NCBI GenBank assembly: GCA_039654915.1
Contig: CM077597.1
Location: 35,624,001-35,688,000 of the forward strand
Length of the DNA: 64,000 nt
Reading direction: 5' to 3'
From: Aquilaria yunnanensis
Lineage: Eukaryota; Streptophyta; Magnoliopsida; Malvales; Thymelaeaceae
Numbering within the stretch: position 1 is the stretch's first letter; each line of letters starts with the position of its first letter. This document shows, one piece after another, positions 45,570-55,715 of the stretch. Below the pieces are notes generated by a model. The model saw only the letters and a list, made by a program, of their open reading frames with translations. It had not been told where the DNA came from and ran no database searches. The position numbers were made by a program, and so were the translations under genes.

Positions 45570-46981
45570 TGTTGGGTTTCGGGAGCCAAACAATGCAGCA
45601 AAATTTAACCGAAACCCTCCAGGATCCAAGTGAAACAGGGTAAACCAGGTGTTCAAAAATTTTCATATCTAATTTTTGGTTGAGATCTCTCACTCAACTA
45701 TAGAGTCAAATCACAAAACCTGAACAGTTGACATGTTCAAGCTCTCTATGGCATCCACACGAGGCTCTCGGGATCACCACGCTTCCACCATGTCCCGACA
45801 GATGCATTTCTCTTGCGCTCGCAGTGCTAGCTTGCGTCCTCCAAGGAATTGCAAGAAAAGAGTGCGGCTATCCTTTTGGGAAGGTAGGGCAAGAAGCATG
45901 AATTTCTCACTAAAAGTTATATTTATAGTGAGACTTAACTTCTAGGCCTAATGGGTTTCAAAGCCCTAATCACATTAGGCTTTAATTTCAGGCCTAACAA
46001 TGGCTCAACTATTGGGCCCATTATTAATATGAAATTATTGTGAAACCAAAACCCAAATTATTAGCCCATGCATTTTAATGATCCAAATAGCTCTATGTGT
46101 GTGACCCAATAGGCTCTTACCGTGTTGGCAATGATTATAAATCACATTTATGATCATAAGCAATGAGCGGTGTCTAGCAACACATCATTGCTACCCAAGT
46201 GACAAGATTATCGGTGATTCACTAAACCTTTATGATCATCATCGATATATGCCATTGTCCCTTTGCCCAAGATATTAAGACTAAGCACGAGACATGGAAT
46301 GTGTCACTCTCTTGTAGCCCAATCTTTGGCTTCTTGATTACCGAGTAAACCAACTTAAACTGACGACAATGATATTGTATATCAACTAATTCGAGCATGG
46401 CCATGCATTTTCTAAGTCTCACTCTATCAAGGGGCCCGAAGATATCACTCCCGTTACATAGGAGGGACAAATCCCATCTTGATCGTACAATTCCCTCCGC
46501 ATGATATGTGGCATACCCAATGACCTCCTTCAAGTTCACTCAGTTATGAGCAACAAAGGAAAGTATCAAAGTATGTGACTCATATGTAGCGAACCTTGAT
46601 GATCTTAGGTCGAAGGACTGCATATACCATGATCACTATGATAATCACTTATGACACTCATATAACAATCCATGTAGTGTTCTCATGGTGGGTCGGTCCA
46701 GTACACAAGTTCTCCAACCTGTACCCATATGTAGACTACATATCTCATATTAGTCTCCACATATGCTAGTTGTTATGTACTAGTGTAACCCGCTCCACAA
46801 TAATACTAGACCAAGGACGTTTGAGAATATCATTATTCTAGGGTTACAATTATTGTTATTACGTTACGCAGAAACAAAACAACAAACATAATTGCTGGAT
46901 TAACACCTTAATAAAATATCATGAATCAATGTGCAAAAAATACAATCATCTCGTGATTGGCTTTTGTGCACAACACTAACA
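45570..46981 (-). repeat. 5' LTR of the copia element
   Basis: 1412 bp; plus-strand ends TGTTGGGTTTC and CACTAACA. TATAAATA on the minus strand (45920-45927) would place transcription start about 1.08 kb into the LTR. The U5 end abuts the PBS. Confidence 0.93.
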
Positions 46982-48334
46982 TAAGGGACAAACCTAGAGG
47001 GAGTTTGGCGCCTTCTCCATCGGAGTCCCTAATGTCAAGGACCTCGGTCGGAACATCTTTGCCTTTCTTCCTTCAGCATTCTTCAAGCTCTTCAGTCAAA
47101 AGTCCGCCCACCGAGGTCCTTAAAGTCTTCATCACAGTACTAGGACTTAGAGTAGTCGAGTAGATGGCCGACTCCGAAAAGGGATTGGCGCAAACAAGAG
47201 TCTGATCTAGAACCTTTAATTCCCCTTCGAGAGGAGGTGGAAGGGAGTCCTCCTTCACCTTCTTTGATTTCGACGCCGAAGATGGTCCGCCTGGCACCTT
47301 CTTCCTTTTCGGCACTGCCTTTTTTTTTGCTACTCCCCGTTTTTGGCTTGGCGCTTGGCCAAGGAAGAGGCTCTTGTAAAAGGTAGCAGACTTATCACCT
47401 ATCTCTGCAAGAAGAAAAACATCAGTGTAAGTACAGAAGGATGTATATAACTAAATATGGGAAGGAACTTACTTTCTTTGATTGTCGAATAAGTAAGCTC
47501 GCCCCGAAGGAGAATCACCAGCCATGTCTTCTTCCCATCAAATAAGGGCTGTGGCATCTCCTTGTAGTAATATGCTCCATGATTACCCCTAGCTCCCGAA
47601 GGACCTTTTCGGTTATAAAGTTCCATCTTATGGGGAAGGGGTATAAGGAATGTGGAGGGACCTTGGGATTCCAATCCGTGACAGCCTGAATACGGCTGTC
47701 AAATTCTTCAAACTAGGACTCTAGCTCTAAGATTAGTAGCTTCCTCAGATCTACTACGTCAATATCAAGAGTCCTCAAAGCCCATTTGGTTGGCACATGC
47801 TTCAACTGCTCATCCAACTTCAGAAAGAAGAACTTCTTTTGCCACACTCGCCAACTATCCTCCGTTCCGAAGGTGAACGTATATTTCTTGCTCACAGATC
47901 CCCGAGGAAGCAAGAAGTAAACCTGCCCTTCAAAATGGGGTGGAGTTTGTAGTACTGCATGAAGAAGATGAAGTAAGGCTCAATCTCGAAGAGCCCACAC
48001 ATGCAAAGGAAGGTGTTGAAATAAGAATAGGAGTTCGAGGGAAGTTGGTTCATGGCTATGCCATGGAACTGGCAAAAGTCACAAACCATCTTTGGAGGGA
48101 GATATCAAAGTCCAGCCTTTAGCTGAGCCTGAAAGACGATAACCTTATCCGAATGAAGGGCATAGCTAGGCATACCAAGGCTAGGAAGCCTAGTGACAGC
48201 ATAAGAAGGAAGAAAGAATTTGGCCGACCACTTCTAGACTTTCTATGAAGTAGCATAGCTCGGATGAGAGTTGAGGGGAAGCCAACTTTCAAGATTGAGG
48301 TAGGTCTTCGTTTAAGAAGAAGACATGTTTGGAA
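46982..48334 (-). pseudogene. Tat-type accessory ORF, antisense to its element (putative gypsy-type transposon domain)
   Basis: Minus-strand frames: an ATG-SSS start at about 48334, then (48089-47892) MVCDFCQFHGIAMNQLPSNS, YFNTFLCMCGLFEIEPYF and MQYYKLHP; after one frameshift (47913-47713) LPRGSVSKKYTFTFGTEDSW, RVWQKKFFFLKLDEQLKHVP and TKWALRTLDI; then a stop and shift and (47674-47473) GARGNHGAYYYKEMPQPLFD. This resembles the 'putative gypsy type transposon' domain (PF04195-type). A GT-AG intron at 47405-47472 joins an in-frame basic segment (PKRKKVPGGPSSASKSKKVK) open to 47073. The copia LTR truncates the 3' end. The module at 48551-50069 suggests it is the antisense accessory ORF of a plus-strand Tat-lineage element. 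Its function is unknown. Confidence 0.6.
47405..47472 (-). other. Candidate 68-nt intron in the antisense ORF
   Basis: The minus strand has AAAGAAA/GTAAGTTCC at the donor and TTTTTCTTCTTGCAG/AGATAGG at the acceptor, with a CACTGATG branch-like site between. The unspliced frame ends soon after the donor, inside or just beyond this interval. Joining the flanks keeps the frame open for about 110 more codons. It is short but within the size range of plant introns. Confidence 0.65.
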
Positions 48335-48728
48335 GGGAAAACTAACCTCGGGGAGATGAAGGAGAAAATTTTGAGAAACAATGGAAACTTAGAAATAAAC
48401 CCACCTAGTTCGCATCGAGGTAGGAACTTCAGAACATCGCCGTGTTGTCGGAAATCACTCCACTGCTAGCAACACCGCCAAAGAGAAGGCGAAAAAAGAG
48501 AGCAAAGGCAATGAAAAATGAAAAGTGTGGAAGACTATAGAAGAGGAAGGGTTTATATAGAACGAAGGAGGTAAGTGAAGCATCGCCATAATGACCTTTT
48601 ATAGGCAAAGGGATGTAACTGATGTAACGGATGCAATTGTTCACCAGTCACTTGGTGACACGTGTCACCTGACGCGATAAAAAACAGCATGCCTTTTGAC
48701 AGCTGATGGACCTATGCAAGTCTAGGCC
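48335..48728 (-). promoter_or_regulatory. Promoter-like region of the antisense ORF
   Basis: TATATAAAC on the minus strand (48551-48559) lies about 220 bp upstream of the ORF start and is followed by a pyrimidine-rich stretch (CTTTGCTCTCTTTTTTCGCC) typical of plant 5' untranslated regions. Upstream, TGACACGTGTCACCTGACG (48656-48674) contains a palindromic TGACACGTGTCA with an ACGTG core, a G-box-like element. Regulatory activity is inference. Confidence 0.5.
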
Positions 48729-48967
48729 GAAGTGACGTGTCTACCTGGTCAGAGGACTTCATAATTCACTGGCAGGCATGAGTCTTTCCCAAAGTGACGC
48801 ATCTATCTGGTCAGAAGATGTGACAATTCATTGGCAAGCATGAGTCTTTCCTGAAGTGACGTGTCTACCTGGTCAGAGGACGTGATGATTCACTGGCATG
48901 CATGAGTCTTTCCCAAAGTAAGGCATCTATCTGGTCAGAAGATGTGACAAATCACTGGCAGGCAACT
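48729..48967. repeat. 62-bp tandem repeat, 3.8 copies, with alternating subtypes
   Basis: Units start at 48729, 48791, 48853 and 48915 and share TCTAYCTGGTCAGARGAYGTG and CATGAGTCTTTCC blocks. Units 1 and 3 carry GTGTCTACC; units 2 and 4 carry CATCTATCT, giving a 124-bp higher-order pattern. The array lies between the antisense ORF and the LTR. Confidence 0.9.
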
Positions 48968-49247
48968 GAAAACTCAAAACGGAAATATGCACTCTGGTCT
49001 GATGGAACAACTTCAGGAACATCAAAGCCTCGGCCAAAAGGCAAGGAGCACCACTTAATGCCGAAGGAACTACCTCGGATAGGAAAGAAATCTTGAACCA
49101 AAAAGGTGCCTTCTTCTGAAGAAGGAAACCTCGATCAAAAGTCCAGTCATAGTAACTGAGATGACTGTCACCTCCCAAGAGTTCCACGATACGCTTGTAA
49201 AAGCTTAAGCACCGAAGATACAACTTCGGCTTTCTGAGGGAGGCATA
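48968..49247 (+). other. 3' spacer of the Tat-like element with PPT-like end
   Basis: No coding signal. It ends TTCTGAGGGAGGCATA immediately before the proposed LTR start TGATAGCC, so the purine-rich GAGGGAGG could be the PPT. Confidence 0.4.
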
Positions 49248-50069
49248 TGATAGCCGAAGGGCTATTACCCTTGGAGGTCTCCCAAACTGGCCTGATGAGC
49301 ACCACCCTCAAGAAACACAGGTGACCAACCTCGGCGAAAATGGCTCCCTTACCATTCCCGGAGAGAGCTTAGCATCGACCTCGGGGGACACTCACACCAC
49401 CCTCAGAAAGGTCACATGACCAACTTCGGGGAAGGGTGTCTTACACCACCCTCATGTTTTGCGAACCCACCAACCCCGGAAAGGTAACTCCCCATCCTCG
49501 ACAAAGGGAGAATGTCTCCTGAAGGTGCCCCGCTATGTCGATGAACCTCTCCTGACGACCCTCGATTTTGATATCTAGCTGAAGAGGCCTGTTATTCCGA
49601 AGGAGCCTTATACCCCGAAGGGGTTTCATTCCCTGAAGGGGTCTTATTGAGATACGACAAAAATGGTTAAGGAGCCTCTAACAGAGAGACATCACACATG
49701 CCCCTGGCCTCTGGCCGAAACGGCCTATAGCCAGCTGGAGGTACCTATTTTCGAGGGTACGGATCAAATTTGACCGAACATGTGTCATGATCTGAATAGG
49801 CTGTGTCAAACGGCCTCTTCCTTCTGCCCTCCTATAAGTACTCAGGAAGGACCTTGGTAAGGGGAGGAAACAGAACTCTTGTTATTTTCCTCACTCTTTG
49901 TTCCTTACTACTACTCTCACAAACACTAACTTGGGCGTTGGAAGCTCTTCCCCCGGAAACACATTCCAAGGAGCTCCTAACCCTTGTTCTTCTGAGTGTT
50001 TCAGGCACCTTCATATTGAAAGTCTCTCATTCAGGCCAACATGTCAAACAACGAGGATGTCGCCCGACA
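49248..50069 (+). repeat. Tat-like LTR, plus strand
   Basis: GC-richer than its surroundings, with repeated CCGAAGGGG-type words. TATAAGTA at 49833 is followed by ACCTTGGTAAGGGGAGG and, further on, CTAACTTGGGCGTTGG and CTTCCCCCGGAAACAC, a layout seen in many Tat/Retand-type LTRs (TATA, GGTAAGGGG, ACTTGGGCGTCGG, CCCCGG). The likely end is CGCCCGACA at 50069. No second LTR or PBS of this element is visible, so boundaries are approximate. The small plus-strand frames at 49803-50153 are LTR sequence. Confidence 0.55.
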
Positions 50070-50724
50070 TTAGTGAGGAGTTCTATTGCTCTTATGGAAT
50101 GTTTACTATATTATTCAAACATCCATGGAGCCAGGGCTAAGTTTGGAAGATAGCGCTGTGCTTGATGAACCAAGCTTAGTGAGGGGAGTACACTTAGTGA
50201 TGGTTTTGTGACCTAGTGTGAAGCGCACAATGATGGCAGTGAATTTAAGGGTTTCTAGAACACAAAGTTGGTACTAACTAGTGTTAAAACACTCTTAACA
50301 TGAAGCTTATGCTTGATGAGTGCTACCATAATGATCTACTGATGTTTATTACATGTTTTATGGACTAACAAATGAATGTTGTTGCTCCCGCATTACATAC
50401 ATTTGGTGTTTGTGAATGATTGTTGCATTTGGTTGCTTTATATTGGATATATGCATTATGTTTTCTTGTGTTTTAGTGTCTTTTGATGTAGGTGATTGCT
50501 AAAGCTTACATTAGCTTAGTGTTAAAGTGTTCTCCTTACTAAGTTTCTCCATAAAACTTACCTCCCCTTAAATTTTCCCATTTCAGGTCCAGCAAAAAGA
50601 TGACATTCACAATGATCATTTTGTTTTGAATTTTGATCTGAAATTTTAGGTACATGAGCTTCCATGTTTTTACCTATGATCTGAAAATTTTGGTGATGTT
50701 ATGAGCACATTTGTTATTTTATTT
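50070..50724 (+). repeat. GL-family LTR fragment, copy E
   Basis: Plus-strand fragment matching the middle of the 60228 solo LTR, from GAGTTCTNTTGCTCTYATGG (61014 there) to the ACATTTGGTATTTTTAGTG region (61640 there). Both ends are missing; the Tat-like LTR lies on the left and the foldback on the right. Confidence 0.8.
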
Positions 50725-50859
50725 CTAGTGGAGGAATGGTCATAGACTAAAGGATTCGCCCTGGACACTTGACCAACCTTAGATCTAATTGTACATTCTG
50801 GGATCATCTAAGTTGATGTCCAAGGCCAATTCCTTAGTATATGACCAATCCTCCACTAG
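50725..50859. mobile_element. Foldback (MITE-like) element with 43-bp inverted arms
   Basis: The left arm 50725-50767 (CTAGTGGAGGAATGGTCATA...TGGACA) and right arm 50817-50859 are inverted copies with about 6 mismatches in 43. Complementarity continues more loosely through the 49-bp loop to a central TGTACA. No clear target-site duplication was found. It has no coding capacity. Confidence 0.7.
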
Positions 50860-50877
50860 GAATGAGATACCAACATC

Positions 50878-53375
50878 TATTATCCACTTTGGGGTAGTCC
50901 AATTATGGTGCCGAAATTGTGCATTTAAAACTCATAGCGTTGGTATGTTCTGTAGGCCATAGAACAATACCCTTAGTGTGCATACCCAAGTGGCCCTCTT
51001 GGGCACTATGTAAATGCATGCATATTGGTCCAAACATTACACACATATTCAAATTTTATGCATACCATGGCAGCAAGGAAGGAAAACACTAGCATAAGTC
51101 TTAATCTTGGCTACCACACATTAGGCAATCTTGTTAAGTTTAAGTAATAAGCCACTATGCCTGAAAATTCCTCCAAAAAACTGTTTTAATCTAGCCATGT
51201 ACATCATATTTTCTTGGCTTAATTATCAATTAGTGACTTAAAAGAACCAGGGGATTTAGTTTTACATCAATAGCCCACCTATGGACCAAGTTATAGATTT
51301 TTTAAGTTCCTTACAAAATTCTAACCAATTGAACAGTAAATCAGCCAAATTTGCAACATCATAACTTTGGCTACAATGCTCCAAATTTAGAAATTAAAAA
51401 TCCCAGTTAAACCTATAGATGTGCTTTAGGTGTGGTCAAAATTTCATACCAAGATTCGTTCTACATAGGGAGTTATAGAACTTTGAGTGCAGGGTCAAAA
51501 TTCTGTCCACTTTATGACCATTATGCCCTAACAAAATTTCATAAGTGTGCAAACACTTTATTGACAAGCGGTAAGCCCTCCAAGAATATCCCATACATGT
51601 CCAATACACATATGAATTACATGCTCTTGTCTATAGCATCTTTAACTGGGCAAAACAGAACTTACAAATAGGCAGCGTATCATTCACACTTAGACAGCTT
51701 GTGCATAGCTTCACATACATAGCCATTTAGCCCACAAATGTTCACATACATTGTCCAAACTTTACATGTCATACATGTACATGCATCGATGCACTACATC
51801 ATGGCCTTAACTCAGCTAAAGATATGTACCCATGTCACAGCAGAAGCTTGAGACTCAATGTGCTCTAGAAATAGGATGCTGGTAGTTGCTGCGTAACACA
51901 ATAAGCGCTATCACTAAAAATACCAACTGTGCTCCTAAAACCACCAAACCTTGCATATCATAGCTAGACACATGGAATTTCATGCACGTAAGATTTTAGA
52001 TCAAAACTCAAGTAAAAATGGTTAGTTTGAAATTGATCTTTCTACTGTACCTGAAATGGGCAGATTTGAAGGGAGGTAAGTTTCATGGAGAAACTTAGTA
52101 AGGAGAACACTTTAAATCTATGGTAATGTAACCTCTAGCAATCACCTGCATCCAAAGACACTAAAAAATAAGAAAACACAACGCATATATCCATTATAGG
52201 GCAACCAAATGCAGTAATCATTCACAAACACCAAACATATGTAATGCAGCAGCAACAACATTCATTGGTTAGTCCATAAAACATGTAATAAACATAAGTA
52301 GATCACTATGGCAGCCTATTTAAGAATAAGCTTCATCTTAGGAGAGTTTTAGCACTAGTTAGCACTAACTTTGGGCTCTAGAAACCCTTAAATTTGCTGC
52401 CATCATTGTGCACTTCACAATACATCACAAAACCTTCACTAAGTCCACTCCCTTCACTAAGCTTGGTTCATCAAGCACTCGGCTCTCTTCCAAACTTAGC
52501 CCTAGCTCCATGGCTATTTCAATAATACAGTAAACATTCCATGAGAAAAATAGAACTCCTTAGCTTGATGGGTATGCTGAAATTTGAGCTTGATTCATGG
52601 TGCACACAAGAAATAGCACTAGTTGGCTTCCAATTTTGCTTCCTTCACATCAATTGCATGTAAGTAAGAGCTTGGTGGTATGGAAGCTATGGTGGAGCTA
52701 TGGAGGAAGTGTGGAGGTGAGTGATGGCTGGTTTGGTCGAATATGAAGGGGGAAAATTGAGTTTCGCTTTTTGAATTGGCTTTAGGGCACTAAACACCCT
52801 TATTAGCCTTAATCATGCTTTCTGTCATTTTCCTTCTCACTAACCATGGTTTCTTTGTCTTAAATTCATTGGCCCACATTTTTCCAACATTTTTACCATT
52901 TTTCAAAGCCATAGCCGACCTCCCCCATGATGGGATAATTGTATAATTTCGCCCTTTAACTTAAGTCAAAAGCTTGAACATCTTAAGGTTTACACTAGGA
53001 CATTTGGTTCCTTCATGCCTTTAGTGTTCCTTTTGTCCAAACTTGTCTTCTATAAGTAATTTGGCCCTCCAATAGTACTTTTACACCATTCATTCCTTTC
53101 CTATAACTCTCCAAAGCTCTTTCTTGAGAGTTTTGCGATTAAGTACTCAAATTTTCAAAACCTTACAAAAAGGTCCATAGGTTACATGACAAACAAGCAA
53201 TCCTTGAGGCTTTTCTTAAAGGCCAAGTTACCATCTTAGAACACTTTTGAGGAGGAGTTGATCATGCCCTTTACCCCTCACACTTCAATCACTATGATGA
53301 GAATTACACAATATAATGGTTTTTTAACCATTATGCCACACTTTGTAATTCTCCCATTTTTGTGAGGTGGTAAAA
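50878..53375 (-). repeat. GL-family LTR, copy F (nearly full length)
   Basis: About 2.5 kb on the minus strand. It starts at 53375 with TTTTTACCACCTCAC (TGTTACCACC in the intact start) and ends at about 50878. The homologous donor is mutated here (ATCAAG/CTAAGG near 52570). It abuts the G1 RT on the right with no matching target duplication. Confidence 0.83.
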
Positions 53376-54541
53376 ATTTGTCCTTGTTTACTTTGATGAT
53401 ATTCTAGTCTATAGTAATAGTTTGTTTGAGCATGTTGATCATTTAAGACATGTGTTAAAATAATTTTTAGTATAAAAGTTATAAGCCAGTCTTAAAAAGT
53501 GTTCATTTGTACTAACTAAGTCATCTTTATTAGATTTGTTATAAGTTCTAAAGGTATGGAGGTTGATCATGAAAAGGTAAGGGCTATTTATGAATGGCCA
53601 ACACCAAAAAGTATTTCGGCAGTGAGATGTTTTCATGACCTAGCTAGTTTTTATACTAGGTTTGTGGAAGATTTCTCTAGTATTGATGCACCTTTGAATG
53701 AGCAGTAAAGAAAAGTGTTGGTTTTAAAAGGGAAAAAGCATAGGAAGATGCATTTAGAGTGCTTAAGCGTAAGTTGAATAATGCACCCGTGTTAGCTTTG
53801 CTTTATTTTTCTTAGTCTTTGAAATTGAATGTGATGCATGTGGACATGGTATTGCAGTTTTCTTTATGCAAGAAGAAGGCCAATCATACACTTTAGTGAG
53901 AATCAATGTGGAGTGGCTTTAAACTATCCAATCTATGATGAGGAGATGTGTGCTTTGGTTAAAGCCCATGAGACATGGCAACATTACTTGTGGCTAAAAG
54001 AGTTTATTATCCATATGGACCACCAATCCTGAAGTACTTAAATGGCCAAGGAAACTTGAATAGAAGATATGCCAAGTGGGTTGACTTCATAGAAACTTTT
54101 CCAAACCACATCTAGTATAGGCATTGTAAGGAAACCATTATGGCTAATGTATTGTTGAGGACGTATACCATTCTTACTTCTTTAGATGCTAAGGATCTAG
54201 ATTTTGAGTATTTGAAAGACTTGTATACAAGTGATTTTGACTTTGGTAAAATATATGCTAAGTGCTTACATTTAGGTTTTGACAGCTATTATAAAGATAA
54301 TGATTTTCTTTTCATGCAAGATTAGTTTTGTATTCCTATGCTTTGTTTGAGAACCCTGCTAGTATAGGAAGCTCATGAAGGAGGTTTAATGGGTCACTTT
54401 GCTGTTACAAAGATCTTAAGTGTGCTTAAAGAGAAGTTCTTTTGGCTGACAATGACAATAGATGTTGAAAGACTATATGCTACTTGTCTTGAGTGTAAAA
54501 AGGCTAAGTCAAAACTAAGCCTTTATGGTCCTTATATTCTA
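53376..54541 (+). pseudogene. G1 RT end, RNase H and H2C2 finger
   Basis: Resumes the G1 polyprotein at VLVYFDDILVYSNSLFEHVD with the RT active site intact, then the thumb (FVLTKSS), MEVDHEKVRAIYEWPTPKSI-like sequence in shifted frames and RNase H pieces ([58 protein letters not shown]). The linker follows (DLYTSDFDFGKIYAKC, SYYKDNDFLFMQD), then the integrase zinc finger MGHFAVTKILSVLKEKFFWL...ATCLECKKAKSK. Many frameshifts and stops occur. The MITE at 54542 cuts it after LYGPYI. Confidence 0.87.
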
Positions 54542-54852
54542 CTCCCTTCGTCTCATAAAACCTGTCATCTTTGATAATGCACGCAAATTAAGACTTATCT
54601 ACTTTTTACTTCTTTCTTTTAATATAAAATTATTAGTTTATTTATTTTTATATAAAGTACATGTACTTATCTACTTTTTAATGGGCCCTACGTACTTTCA
54701 CTCTTTAACTTTTTCAACTTTCTCTCCTTTCAATAAATAATATATATATAAAATAATAAAAAAGTTACCTTATTTGGAAAGATAGAAAGGGGACAATTAT
54801 TTTGAAACTGCCAAAAAAGGAATAGAGGCCAACTATTGTGAAACAGAGGGAG
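54542..54852. mobile_element. Stowaway MITE inserted in G1 integrase
   Basis: A 311-bp AT-rich element starting CTCCCTTCGTCTCATAAAA and ending GAAACAGAGGGAG, the Stowaway-type CTCCCTCCGT terminal inverted repeat. TA at 54540-54541 and TA at 54853-54854 give the TA target duplication of Tc1/mariner-related elements. Removing it reconnects the integrase reading from LYGPYI to TIPTH. It has no transposase. The chance frame at 54525-54740 spans its AT-rich centre. Confidence 0.92.
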
Positions 54853-55700
54853 TATTAACTATTCCCACTCACCTTGGACAAAGAATAGCAAAGACTCAAT
54901 CTTTAAGATTCTGGATAAATTCTCAAAGATGGCACATTTTGTTCCATGTCATAAAATGGATGATGTGATGCACATTGCCAATCATTACTTGAAAGAAGTT
55001 GTGAGTTTGCATGGAATTCCAAAGGCAATTGCAAGTGACCGAGATAAGAAGTTCCTTAACAACTTCTACAGTGTCTTATGAAGCAAGTTAGGTACAAAAC
55101 TCATGTTTTCTACTTCTTGTCATCTATAAATTAATGGCCAAATTTTGGTAACAAATAGAACTTTATCCACTATCTTAAAAGCCCTCATTCAAAATAATTT
55201 GAACTCTTAGGAAGAGGTTTTGTCGTATGTTAAGTTTGCTTTTAATAGAGTTATTCATAGTACAACTGGATATTCACCTTTGAAGTTGTTTATGTCTTTA
55301 ATCCACAAACACCTATGGACTTAATGCCTTTGGCTTTAAGGCAACTTTCAAGTGTAGATGGAGCTAAGAAAGTTGAGATGGTTCAAGCATTACATGAAAA
55401 GATGAAGTTGAAAATTCAGAAGAAGACATAACTATATGCAAACAAAGCCAACAAAGGAAGGAAAAAAGTTACCCTTGAACCCAAACATTGGGTTTGGATT
55501 TAGAAAAGGAAGGGAAGGTCTCCTAACCAAATGAAGTCTAAACTCCAACCTTAAGGAGATGGACCATATCAGGTGCTGGAGAAGGTCAATTTTAATGCCT
55601 ACAAATTGGACTTAAGAGTTGAGCTCAATGTTAGTATTACTTTCAAGGTTTTTAACCTATCTTTGTTTGATGTAGGTGATGATTTGAGGTCAAATCTTTT
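54853..55700 (+). pseudogene. G1 integrase core and C-terminus
   Basis: In shifted frames: KDSIFKILDKFSKMAHFVPC, HIANHYLKEVVSLHGIPKAI, ASDRDKKFLNNFY (second catalytic Asp kept), NGQILVTNRTLSTILKALIQ where the catalytic Glu (DGQTEVVN-type motif) is lost, and FAFNRVIHSTTGYSPLK. About 13 codons bearing the first catalytic Asp (the SMDFVLGLP-type motif) are deleted between PWT and KNSKDSIF. The C-terminal part: GDGPYQVLEKVNFNAYKLDL-like sequence, then FKVFNLSLFDVGDDLRSNLL and EEGGDDG running into the PPT. It is dead by three independent lesions. Confidence 0.88.
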
Positions 55701-55715
55701 AGAGGAAGGGGGAGA
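55698..55715 (+). other. Polypurine tract of G1
   Basis: AGAGGAAGGGGGAGA directly before the LTR start TGATGG; it also encodes the EEGG of the integrase tail. Confidence 0.85.

Larger units (their letters stand above)
38703..46981 (-). mobile_element. Ty1/copia retrotransposon, nearly complete but inactivated
   Basis: 8.28 kb on the minus strand: 5' LTR 45570-46981 (1412 bp), PBS, 1.5-kb leader, gag, protease, integrase, RT, RNase H, PPT and 3' LTR 38703-40118 (1416 bp). Domain order protease-integrase-RT-RNase H is the Ty1/copia order. Both LTRs run TGTTAGTG...CCCAACA on the minus strand with minor changes. Catalytic residues of integrase and RT are largely preserved, but several stops (often TAG or TGA where CAG or CGA is expected) block translation. 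The outer flanks differ: CACAC at 38698-38702 within a GL LTR, and TAAGG at 46982-46986 within a Tat-like relic, so no target-site duplication is visible. Confidence 0.92.

Noticed and set aside
48729..48967. Evenly spaced repeats resembling a CRISPR array
   Set aside because: Units are contiguous 62-bp tandem copies with no unique spacers, in a plant retrotransposon context.
50862..50877. TGGTATC on the minus strand beyond GL copy F, as a possible PBS
   Set aside because: Only 7 of 12 bases match, spacing is off, and no gag follows; the foldback lies there instead.
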